Assembly (NCBI GenBank): GCA_018398765.1
Contig: JAHBMJ010003907.1
Span: forward strand, 133,622 to 163,239
Origin: Chromera velia
Taxonomy: Eukaryota > Sar > Chromeraceae
DNA: 29,618 nt
Direction: 5' to 3'
In this document: one piece after another, positions 14,448 through 25,186 of the stretch
Layout: each line of letters starts with the position of its first letter
Position numbering within the stretch: position 1 is the first letter of the stretch
Made by a program: the position numbers and the translations under genes
Notes under the pieces: model-generated
What the model saw: the letters and a program-made list of their open reading frames with translations, nothing else
Database searches by the model: none
What the model was told of the DNA's origin: nothing

Positions 14448-17400
14448 TTACTTCGCATACATGACGCTCTTTTTCTGTTCGAGCTTCTCTCCCGGTTTGA
14501 CTTTCTGCTTGCTCGCAGGGTGGTTGCTGAGTTCATGCGGAACAATGTTGTTGGATTCCACCAGGCGCGCTCTGAGGTCGAAGTACAGGTGTTGGTCCTC
14601 CTCTGTGACGAAGGAAATCGCAACACCCTTCGCACCCGCTCGCCCGGTTCGTCCAATACGATGGGTGTACTGCTCAATCTCTTTCGGCATGTCAAAATTG
14701 ATCACCAGCCGCACGCCGGGAACGTCGATTCCTCGGCCTGCAAGCAGAGAGGGGAAGAGGACAGGAGAGGAGAGGAGAACAGGAACAGAAGATCCGTTTG
14801 CGTGATTCATTCAGGAGAGTCTGACGATCTTAAGAGAGGGAACACATACAAAGTAGTGCACCGCCCCCCCCCCCCCCCCCCNCCCCCCCCACATACACAA
14901 AAATGAATGGAGAGAGACGGGAGGGAGGACAGGGGCACACTCGACTTGACCGAGGGGAAAGGAAAGAAAGGAGACGGACGGGAGGAAAGAGCGAGGATGG
15001 GAGATCGAATGAATGGACAGCACCACAACTTGAAGGAGTGCAGAGAGCGAATGAATGGATCAGATAGATATTTGAAGGAGGCTTTCATCAGACGAGTGCG
15101 TGGGGGGCAGTTGTTTGAGAGAAAAGAAAAGAACACACAGGCAGGCAGATGTGATGAGGGCAAGCAAAGCCAGCTTGAAAAAAGACAATGAACCAGGACG
15201 GCCGGGAAAAGGAAGCTTGAGGACGATTGATGCTTGGGTCGAAAGAAGAACCACAGGCAGGGGTGGTGCATGGATGGATGTGCAACCAACAAAAGAAGAA
15301 TCACAGGCAGGGGTGGTGCATGGATGGATGTACAACCAACAAAAGAACCAACCATGCCATGCTGCAGAGATTTGTCTGTGTTCCTATCCTCACACAACTC
15401 TTTCTGGACTTCCACATGATTCTCACTGACGCACGCACGCATGCATGCCCTGACCTGCAACATCTGTGGCGATGAGGGTCGTGTAAGTGCCGTCCTTGAA
15501 GCCTTGCAGTGCGCTCTGTCTCTGGTCCTGTGCCTTCGACCCGTGCAGCGTCACGCAGCTGTAGTTCATTTTCTCCAGAGACTTCTGCAGAACGTCGGCC
15601 ACCTTCTTCTGGTTGACGAACACCATGATGGGCCCCTCCTCTGAGTCCAGAAGCTCCTGGAGACGCTGCAAGCAATCAAGTGATCCACACACACAGGGAC
15701 ACATACACACACGCAGACCGACAGACAGAAAGCAATGGAAAGAGAAAGAGAGAACGGAGGGAAGAATCGTTTCATGGGTCGGCGGCCTGAGGGGAGGAGG
15801 GAACGGCGGGCACTTAACCGAAGCTTGGGGGCCTTCGATGCAACAAAAAAACCAAAACGATCAAAAGCAAAAAAAGGGGGGTCGAACAGTTGTCACAATT
15901 AAGGTCGAACAAGAAGGTTACTCTACGAAGAGCAGACGATTAAACAAAGACCACACTCACTCGTTTTTCCCAGAAAAACTGAAACATTCCAAAAACCACC
16001 ACTCCCCTCTCACACGCACATGCCCAGAACACCATATAGACCAACCGTTTTCTTTCTGCCCTCGGGCATGAACTCGAGTCTCTGCTCGATCGCCCTCTTG
16101 CCGGCACCCGGGTCTCCGATAGAGATGTACGCGGGACTTCGGAGATATTTTCTGCAATGCAACGAGAGGGAGACAGACGGAGATATTTTTTGCAATGAAT
16201 GCAAAGAAGCAGGCGGGGACGGAGGGAGAAAGACGTCTGTGCCGAGCTAGACCGAGCTAGACCGAGACAGACAGACAGACAGACAGACGAATGCATGGAT
16301 GGATGGAAATATCGGTCGGTCAAACGGAAGAGCTAGAAAGCAGCCCTCCCTCATTCACTATACGTACGGCAGTCAGTGAGATACTGTCGCTCTCCGGTTT
16401 CCGGTTTCGGTGTCCTCTTCCCTTCTCCCCTCTTCCCATTTCATTCAGCGAAAAATGACATGTAGGCGAGAATACGAAAGACATTCTGGACTGACGCACC
16501 GACCGACCGACCTTGCAATTTTCTCGACAGCCGGCGGCATAGTTGCTGAGAACATCGATGTGATTCTGTACTGTCTGTGTCCTGCCTTGGCCTCGAGCTC
16601 CTGCCTCAAGGCCTCCTCCTCGTCCTCGCTCTTCATGTTCGTGTTCGGAATCTGGTCAAGGATCCAGGTCACGATATCCTCAAAACCCATATCAATCATC
16701 CTGCACCCACTCACACACACACGTGCGCGCGCGCGCGAACGCCACCGATATATACGCTCACTTGTTGCGAAGACCTAACATAGGTTTCTAGACCTGCATG
16801 GAATATTAAAGAAGTTCGGCCTCATGCAGAATAAAGGAAGGAGACAAGACTTCGTCCTTACACAAGCGTTTGTCTCTCTGTCTCTCTGTCTGTCTGTTTG
16901 TCTTTCTGTCTGTCTGTCTCTCTGTCTGTCTCGCTGTGTCTCTGTCTGTCTGTCTGTCTCTCTGCCGTTGCTTTCTTTCTTTTTGTCTATTGTGTTCATG
17001 AAGAAAAAGAGGGAGAAGAATCAACGTAGTGTCTGTCTTTCTGTTGTCTGTCTGTCTGTCTGTCTGTCTGTCGCTGCATGTGCCCAGTTGATCTTTCTTT
17101 CTTTCTTTCTTTCTTTCTCTGGCCGGCCCGGCGAAAAGCTCCTCCCTCCTTCCTACAGCAGAGCAGGAAAAAAGAAGTCAAAAGGATCCCAAAAAAAAAG
17201 GCCCACCGCCAAAAACGAAAGGAGAAGCCCATTCATTCAACTCATCCGATCACAAATGGAGAAACACAGAAAGAAAAGAAGAATGTAGATTGAACAGAGA
17301 ATGATGAGTACGGAATGAACGAAAGAGAACGAACAAAACAAACAAACAAAGCATAAAAGAAAGAAAAAGAAAAACAGAAAAACAGACCAACCGGTCCGCT

Positions 17401-19292
17401 TCATCCATGACCACATAATTGCACTGGTTCAGGACCGTGTAAGCCTTCTCGAGGCAATCCTTGATTCTGCCCGGAGTCCCCACCACAATCTCCACCCTGC
17501 GTCGTTTGGCAAAGCAGGCAGGCAGGAACACAGGCAGGCAGGCAGGCAGGCAGGCAGGAACACAGGCAGGCAGGCAGGCAGGAACACAGGCAGGCAGGCA
17601 GGCAAGAATACAGGCAGGTAAGAAGACATAGATAGCAACATACGAGCGAAGTGTACAGACAGCACAAATCAACAAATCCACATGCAGCCTTGATTGAATT
17701 TGGCAACAATTAAGCTGCAGACTTGAAAGAAATTCTGCCGTGAAGGGAAGAAGGCAGGCAGGCAGATCATTCACTACACCACACGGCCGATGAATGGGGT
17801 GATGAAAGGAGGGAGACACAACTGCCAAGCTAGAGGGTTGGAAGGAAAGAACCAAGGAAGGAAGGAAGAGTCAGACTGTACTACATCAGGTCAGATGGGA
17901 GCAAAACAAGGAGACCTTCGGCTCACCTCTCTCTCTCCATTTCTTTTCTCACCGGGCAGGTATCCCGCCTAGCCCACCCACCCTCCCACCCACCAACACA
18001 CCAACCCATCCACCCACCCACCGACCGACCGACCGACCGACCCTTGTCTGAGAGAGAACGCCTGCACCTCCGCACTCGTGCCTCCGATAATGCACACAGT
18101 CCGGATCTTGGTGTTTGCTGCAAACTTCTTCGTCTCCTCCTCAATCTGCATTCATTCGTGCAGTCATTGCCGTAACATGCAGAGGGAGAGAGAAGATTAG
18201 CTGGGGAGAGAGACTGCAGTACTTTGACGGGGAGTTAGGATTGGGGGATAGAGGAGGATCAGCTTTTTTCCTTCCAGACACAAACGCAGAAAGCAAAGCA
18301 AAACGGAGAGGCCAGCGATCTTTTCCAACACGCACGCACGCACACACACAAGAGAGAGGGGGACGGGGGGGATTCGGAAAGCGCGCAACAGAGAGATTAA
18401 TGGAAAAGGAGACAGCTAGAAGGACCCACAGCCCCATGCACAGACAAACCTGTTCTGCAAGCTCTCGAGTGGGTGCGAGGACGAGGCTGTAGGGCCCGTC
18501 CGAACTGGTCTGGTCGTTCAGGAGGGGGAGCTTCATCACATAGGTCAACATCGGCAGCACAAACGCTGCAGTCTTGCCGGATCTGCAAGCATATTTTTAT
18601 TAATTATATGCATGTATTCGATTTATTCATTCATACACAACAAACAGGGAGGAAGGGAGGGAGGGGGATTTTGGTCAGGGTGTGCGTCACACGACTTCGC
18701 GAGACCAGAAAAGAAAAATGTGCAGAAAGGGAGGGTAAGACGCGAAGCACTTGCCTCCAGAAGCATTCTCGTGATCCATCCAGGCTTTCTTTTTTTCTTT
18801 CTCTCTCTCTCTCTCTCTCTTTGGCGTCTCTGTCTGTCGCTTTCCCATTGACTGATTGATTGATTGATTGATTGACTGATTGATTGATTGACTTTCGGAA
18901 TTCCGTTTTGTCACTTCTGCATGCACGCACATGTGTACGCCTCCCCAGCCGGGGCTCTCTCTTCGTGTGTCCCTCCCGTGAAGCTCTCTCTCTGTCAGAT
19001 TGACCTGCGGCTTCCATTTTTGAATGCGAAAACAGAAAAGAGAAGACAGGTGTCTGTCTGAGTGAACGAAGGAGAAGCACTTCCCCCTCGCAGGCAACGA
19101 ACGAAGCAGAACAAAAGAAAAACACAGCACTGACAGACTAACGGACTGACAGACTGACCCCGTCTCTGCAATTCCGATCAAATCTCTGAACTGGCACCCG
19201 ATCGGGATCGCCTGCATCTGAATCGGCGTCGGCTTCTCATACCCTGCCTGCACAATTAAACACATCAATGTATGCACACATGCGGAAAGAAA

Positions 19293-19334
<42 letters not shown>

Positions 19335-20998
19335 CATGCACACATGCACGCACACACACGCTTACGCACACAGACACAGACACACACACACACACACACA
19401 CACGCACGCACGCACGTACACGCACACACAGGGACGAAGACACAATATACATGCATACATGCTGACGCAACGGAGGGGGAAAGTGTGCAAAGGTATCTCT
19501 CTCTCAAAGGATGGAAAGAAATCATCAGAACAATCCGAAACGTACGCAGCAAAAGCAGCAAATACAAATCAAAGCAAACAAAAGAAAAAGAGGGACAAGA
19601 GGAGAAAACATCCCCCCCCTGCCCGCTTTTCCCCTATCTCCTCGCAAGCGTTTTTTGAAACTCAGTCCCGTGTAAAAAGAACCCAAAGAAAGTCTGCCCC
19701 TCTACTCCCTCCAACCAAAAGGAAGGACAGCACGCCAAGCCAGTCACCAACCAACCCACTCGATCGATCGATCACAGACCGACCTTATCGACAGCCTTCA
19801 AGAGTTCCGCGTTCAGGGGCGATTCCTTCCATGAGCGCATCGGCAGAGGAATTTTGGAGGAGGAGCCCTTGATATAAATCTGGAAATCCTCTCTGCATGC
19901 AGTTATTCATTCATTCATTTATCGTTCCTTCAGTTCTCTTCGTTCTGAACTGCATTCACTCATGGGTTCAGGTTGTAGATTCAGACTCCGCTCTTTGATT
20001 CCTCTGATCAGAAAATCCAAACAGACAGTGACAGCCAGGCAGGAAGACGGTCCAAAGCAAAAACAATCACAAGAAGATCCCCCCGCCAATGCAAAGTTCC
20101 CCCCCCCCCTTCCGGGGTGTCTACTTCACTCACTCCTAGAGCCCATGTTTCCACCCACCCTCTCCCCTTCCTTCCTTCCTTTTCTTTACAAAAGAAGACC
20201 CAGGCCTCCCGTACTGTTCGTTTTGCAGAACAAGACAGAAAAGTCAGTTGTCATCGCGCGCACGCACACACAGAGGAGGTGCAAAGAAGAGACGATCTAA
20301 ACGAACGAACACACACACACACAGAAGGATGCATGGACACTTCTTTCAACAACACTGCGAGAGACCCTGGCAGGCCGACGGACTGACCGAAAGATTTTCC
20401 AGTCTCTCTCGGTCATGTCTCCTGGTGCCTTCTCGGTCCAGTGGACTCCGCCATCCTCAGCCTGCAAACAAAATTTTAAAAAACAAACAAACAAACAAAG
20501 CAGCCGTACAAACACACGCAACCCTCCCGCCAACTCCACCCCACACATACACATACACAGTTGCAGACATGTGGCGGCTTCTCTTCTTTGAACACGAGCA
20601 GCCGTACAAACATAACATTTGGCCAACCAACCAAGATGTGCACGCACGCGTTCTTCTCTCTGCTGTTTGCGTGTATTTTTGCGTTGAGATATTGGTGAAT
20701 GCGGATCTGTGAGTCTCTCTCTCTCCTCTCTCTCTCATGAGCGGGTGTGCAAATGGACGTATTCGTGTATTTATACCTCCATTGACTCACGTTTGCGTCC
20801 CTGACTCTCTTGTCTGCAGCCTCCTGTTGCTTCTCAATCTCCTCGAGCATCTCCGTGTCCCCCTCTCTCTCGACTCGGCGTTTCACGAGGGTGTCGTAGA
20901 AGGCGTTCTGCTTCCGCTGCTCTCGAATATCGATTCCTGCTCTGTAGCCGCGTCCGAACAAAAGCTGGGGCTCAACCTGCAATGAAAGAAACATTGAA

Positions 20999-21035
<37 letters not shown>

Positions 21036-22589
21036 ATCGAAAAGCTTCACCAGGATAGTATGCAGGGTCTCTTCTCTTTTTCTTCTGTTGTTCCTTCATT
21101 TATTCATGCTTATGCCCTTCCCTGCATGCAGCCGTTCGTTTATTCGACGCATTTTTCTTTCCCTGCTTTCCTTTTGTTGCCACTCTCTTCTTCTTTCTCA
21201 CGCATCAACAGGTCCAAAGTTTGAACAAAAAAGAGCCCCGACCACAAAAACCAAAGACGAAGAATTGATCATCACTGCCCGCATCCCAGACCTCCTACCT
21301 CCCTGCCTCCCCACCCACCCACCTTTGTCTGGTACAGAGGGTTCATGTCCCCTCTCGATGTGTCCTCCGATGCATCCCAGTCGAATGTGAAGACTGTCTT
21401 GAACTTCTCGGAAGGCTTGATCACCTTCTTCTTCTTCTCCTTCATGCCGAGGTAGTGAGACCGAATCTGCTGGAGTTCTTGGGGGGCGTGTACACCCTGC
21501 AGCCAAGCAAGGGGCCCGCCCGGTCGATTACGGCGTGATGTTCAAATTTATCTTCGTCATCTCATGCAGAGACAACAAGCAAGACCCGAGTCAGGCATTT
21601 GGGAGGTCCATGGACAGATAGATAGATAGATAGATAGATGCACTATCTGTCAGACTCTATGTCGAAGGAGGAGCACAGGGACCAGCAGGCAGCAACAGAG
21701 AGAGAACGCGACGGAACGGAACGGGACGCAGGCACAGACAGAGAGGCAAGCAGGCTCGCGAGGCTGTTCTTCATCTATATTTATGAATTCCGCAGAAAGC
21801 AAGAAAGAAAGAAAGAACAAATAGGGGACGAAGGTGATTCCCCGAGGACAAAAAAGAGAAAAAAGAAAGAAGGAAGAAAGATTTCTGTCTGACGCACGCA
21901 CGAACTAACGAACCTGGTCCTGTTGGTCTCGGGGAACTTTGAGGAGGTGGAGGGAGGCGAGGGATGAGTCCTCTTTCTGTTCTGTCCAGTTCTTTTGTCT
22001 CTGTCTCTCCATCTCCTCCTCCCTTCTCTTCTGCTCCTCTTCCCTCTGGCGCCGCTCTGCACACAATCAGTGAGACAATGAATGATGGACGTATTCATGA
22101 TGACTGAGTGGATGAACGAAAAAAAAGGGACTCAGCGGAAAAGAAATCGTGTCAACTGACAGTCAATGAAGGGCACGGAGGGAGGGTTCAGATGCATGCA
22201 TGAATACTGTCTGCTGAGATGTACATCTGGGTCCTTGAGTGTCTGTGCATGGGTGTTTGCGTGTGTGTATGTGTACGTATGTATCTATGTATGTGTGTGT
22301 GTAAGTGCGTGTGTGTGTGGGTGTTTGCGTGTGTGTATGTGCACGTATGTATCTATGTATGTATGTGTGTGTGTATGTAAGTGCGTGTGGGTCTATCGTC
22401 TCTTTTTTCTCAATGGGATCTCCCCCCTCCCCCCCGCCTTCGCCCCCCTCCTCGTCTCTCGTGTGCCGACTTACTGATCTACTTACTGACTGACCCCTTT
22501 CCTTCTCCGCGTTTCTGGCCAGCCGTTCCTTCTCTCTCCGAATCTCCTGCGCACACACGCATACACGCACACGCACACGCACACGCACA

Positions 22590-22644
<55 letters not shown>

Positions 22645-24288
22645 AGAGAGAGAGAGAGGATGAGTGAACGTACGCACAAACACCAAATCCTTCGTGCCGC
22701 TTTTGAATACACAGACAGAAGGTTGCTGCTGGAAGGAAGGAAGGAAGGAAAGAAGGAAGGAAGGAAGGAAGGAAGGAAGAGCGGAAGAGCGACCCTCCCT
22801 CTCAGTCTCCCCCCCAATCTGCACTCGTGTCGATGGATCTTTACGACGACGACAGGTTTCCTTCCTTCCTTCCTTTGTTCAATTAATTCTTAATTGCTGC
22901 AGGTATCCTTCCCGATGAACTGATTTGACTCCAAGGAATAACTTTCCTATAACGACACTCCAACGTATTGCCTTCTTTTGAGCTCTACATCTGGCTCAGT
23001 GTCCGCGAGCGGGTTGAATCACCAACGGAAAAAACGGACTCTCACTCACTCACTCATGCTCTCGCGCAAACGAAAAGTGCGACAAAACATCTACCAAGGA
23101 GCATTCAATGAGACATTAATGAGTCCGTTTGACTCCTGAGTGACTGACTGACACACTGACAGACTATATCACATACACAGAGTACATACATGTACATACA
23201 TACACAGAACTGCATGACAGACCTCTTGGGCAAGAAAGTCGCGTCGCGCCTTCTCGGCCGCCTCCTTCTTTTTCTTTTCTTCGGAAGCCTGCATGCATAC
23301 AGCCAGCAAGCACACATGCAGGAATGAAGAGGAAAGAAACAATCCATGCAGGCAGGCAGGCAGGCACTTCCCTCCCTCCTCCACGACTTTTTTTCTTCAC
23401 AATCTTTACTCGACCTGCATGCATGGGCCCTGGAATGAATCAACATTGATCAACTCAAACGCTGAGTCAAGAATTGATTTCTCTCCAGATTGTTTCGGTT
23501 TCAACTGAACGCGTAAACACAGACAAGTCGAAGAAAAAAGAAAGGACGGTATACTTCAATGCAGTAACACCCTTCAAGACTCCCCCCTCCTGAAAGAGCT
23601 AGGGGGTCGAACAAAATGAAACTAACACTGATTGATTGATAAACCGACGAGAAAAGACTCAGAAGAGAAGAGAAGAAAAGAGAAGAGAGAGTGAACACTT
23701 GGAGTCCTTCATTGGACTGCACGGGGGGGGTTCATGAAGTTCCAGTACCAACCTGTTCCTCCTTTTGCTTTTGTGCCATCTCCTCCCGCTGCTTCTTGCT
23801 CATGAAGGCAACCTGCAGAACTCTTACAGGAACAAAGAGGTCAGGAACCTTGTGCGACACAAGGCAGGTGAAAGCAGACAGGCAAAAGCACCGCGTGACA
23901 GCTTCACAGCGAAAGTTGCAGCCACAATAGAAGCAAATTGACACCCAAGCCAGCATCAGTCGACTTCCATGTATGTATGTATATACGTATACACATACAC
24001 ACGTTGGGTGAGACGGAGACAGACAGAATGGGGTGCAACTTTAGAGAGGACAAAAAGGCTGACGAATTGACGGAAGCAGCATGACAGGGAGGCGCACAAG
24101 AACAAAGAGGCAGCTAGTAGATCAAATAGAGCAAACGTAAGATGAAACGGAGAAGGGAACAGAAGGAAGTTCATTGAGGAAAGAGAGACTGAGCTCTGTC
24201 TGATCGACTGACTGACCCTGAAAGGCGCGTCCCCCGCCGCCTTGACTGAAGGGTCGATATTTCGTTTTTGTGGCAGCAGTCCCTTCAT
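14448..24288 (-). CDS. PRP28: Prp28/DDX23 DEAD-box spliceosomal RNA helicase, 17 exons, complete
   Basis: ATPase that releases U1 snRNP from the 5' splice site so that U6 can pair there. Exons: 24288-24217, 23812-23753, 23288-23223, 22546-22495, 22056-21914, 21496-21323, 20976-20791, 20461-20388, 19892-19784, 19247-19159, 18582-18450, 18145-18042, 17496-17392, 16700-16512, 16151-16046, 15665-15455 and 14737-14448. Every junction keeps phase; the total is 720 residues plus stop. The ATG has an in-frame TAA upstream. A Glu/Lys/Arg-rich coiled N-terminus precedes [26 protein letters not shown] and RDWKIFREDF, all diagnostic of this subfamily. Core motifs are Q (Q322), AETGSGKT (K345), APTRELA, TPGRI, DEAD (452-455), SAT (507-509), VFVNQKK, ATDVAGRGID and [10 protein letters not shown]. 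All are intact. Introns cut motif I between G and S, follow DEADR, and cut motif V. It is shorter than human DDX23 (about 820) because the RS-rich N-terminus is reduced. Confidence 0.97.
14862..14890. repeat. Poly-C tract with an ambiguous base in helicase intron 16
   Basis: A C homopolymer of nearly 30 bases containing an N at about 14882. Its length is probably unreliable in the assembly. Confidence 0.95.
15252..15351. repeat. Two tandem copies of a 50-bp unit in helicase intron 16
   Basis: The unit begins CACAGGCAGGGGTGGTGCA. Copies start at 15252 and 15302 and are nearly identical. They lie mid-intron (14738-15454) and do not touch a splice site. Confidence 0.9.
16140..16197 (-). repeat. 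Duplicated acceptor and exon start (helicase exon 15), upstream copy inactivated
   Basis: Twenty bases across the acceptor (16140-16159 on the plus strand) recur at 16178-16197 with one difference. On the transcript the real site ends TTGCAG while the intronic copy ends TTGCAA, so the single change removes the AG. Confidence 0.85.
16866..17070. repeat. (CTGT)n microsatellites in helicase intron 13
   Basis: Two CTGT-rich tracts (about 16866-16967 and 17029-17070) in intron 16701-17391. They are followed by TTTC units at about 17093-17117. Confidence 0.93.
17515..17625. repeat. Higher-order (GGCA)n repeat spaced by GGAACACA in helicase intron 12
   Basis: Blocks of two to seven GGCA units are separated by GGAACACA three times and a GAATACA variant once. 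This gives a two-level repeat just upstream of the exon 13 acceptor. Confidence 0.88.
17988..18041 (-). repeat. (GGTC)n then (GGTG)n array beginning at the exon 12 donor
   Basis: On the transcript the exon 12 donor GTCGGT is the first unit of a GTCG run (five units) that turns into GTGG units. The splice site is built into the tetranucleotide array. Confidence 0.92.
18794..18895. repeat. (CT)n and (GATT)n microsatellites in helicase intron 10
   Basis: A CT run near 18799-18821 and a GATT/GACT run at 18848-18892 lie in intron 18583-19158. Nothing else is recognisable in that intron. Confidence 0.9.
19125..19158 (-). repeat. Eight degenerate GTNN units starting at the exon 10 donor
   Basis: On the transcript the donor opens GTCA GTCT GTCA GTCC GTTA GTCT GTCA GTGC. 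The GT recurs every four bases although the other two positions vary. Confidence 0.88.
19296..19432. repeat. (CA)n microsatellites in helicase intron 9
   Basis: Several CA tracts with CACG interruptions in intron 19248-19783. They generate long low-complexity open frames that should be ignored. Confidence 0.94.
22250..22391. repeat. Two copies of a ~70-bp GT-rich unit in helicase intron 4
   Basis: The unit starts GGTGTTTGCGTGTGTGTATG and includes ACGTATGTATCTATGTATG. Copies at about 22250-22318 and 22319-22391 are near-identical apart from short GT-length changes. This is a complex duplication, not plain slippage. Confidence 0.85.
22566..22660. repeat. (CA)n-(GA)n microsatellite next to the helicase exon 4 acceptor
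   Basis: In the transcript a TC run followed by a GT run lies directly in front of the acceptor, so here the CT part can act as a pyrimidine tract. Confidence 0.92.
22732..22779. repeat. (GGAA)n microsatellite in helicase intron 3
   Basis: About eleven GGAA units with one AGAA interruption in intron 22547-23222. Confidence 0.93.
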
Positions 24289-25186
24289 TTTCACTTTGCC
24301 CGAGGAGTGCAGTTAGAGATCTTCTCCACGTCGGACTTATTTAGTCTGAAATTCGTGTGACCGCAGTGCGTTCCAGAGAACTTCCCAGAGGAAAAGTAGA
24401 CGGAAGCTTGTGGCGTCTCTTTCCAAGGTGGGCAAGGAAATAAAGAAATTAAGGGACCCCTCAAACCCGCTGGCGCGTGCTCCCGGCCTCCAAATCTTCA
24501 GGTCTCGCAGCAACAGTGACTGACCGTGTTTCAGACAAGGAAAGTCAATCAATGCTGCCAGCTCTGACTATCCATCCTTTTAATTCCGAAAGCTTGCATG
24601 GGAGATTTATGGAACTTCTTCGCTTTTCCGGGCCCGTGCATGCAATTGACTTCTCGACGCACGATGACGCACGCACACCACAGAAATGCGAAGCCGAATA
24701 ATCGAATCGAACCTCGCAGTCTGACGTAAAAAACCCACCAGCGCAATTAAGAAAAGGCCTGTCCAAAATTGGCTGTCTTCTTCCAAAGTCTCTTAAGAAG
24801 AAGCATATCTTCTACATGAATGCAAATTTGCTGACGTGCATGCTCGTGCCTGTGCTGAAAGAAGCCGGCTCGAGAGGCCCATTGCTGGTGAACAACAGTT
24901 GAATTAAGGTAGCCGATTGGGGGTCCGATTTACTTTCGATTTTGTCTCGAATGAAAACTGGTCGACCGTCAGAAGCTGGGTGCTATTCCATCCCTTCAAA
25001 GAGACTCCAGGTGGAAAAGGTAAGCGCAAAAGGGGTGGAAGGGAGTGTGACGTTTCGAAGGATCATCTTCACATAGTTCTTTTTTTCTGTTGTGAGACTC
25101 GGAATATCTTCATTCATCCATTATTCCACTTTCTTTTGTTCGCGCAGAGAGGAGAGAAGAGGAGGCTCCATTGACAGCTTCCTTCG
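24289..25186. promoter_or_regulatory. Divergent spacer between the helicase and the 722-residue ORF
   Basis: About 0.9 kb separate the two outward-facing ATGs. A GTAAGC at about 25020 and a CGCGCAG at about 25147 could bound a 5' UTR intron of the plus-strand gene. No clear TATA box, ncRNA or repeat is visible. Confidence 0.5.

Noticed and set aside
15252..15351. Considered as a short CRISPR-like or direct-repeat array
   Set aside because: Only two abutting 50-bp copies with no spacers, in a eukaryotic intron.
19265..19658. Overlapping His/Thr- and Cys/Val-rich open frames
   Set aside because: Products of CA/GT microsatellites inside a helicase intron.
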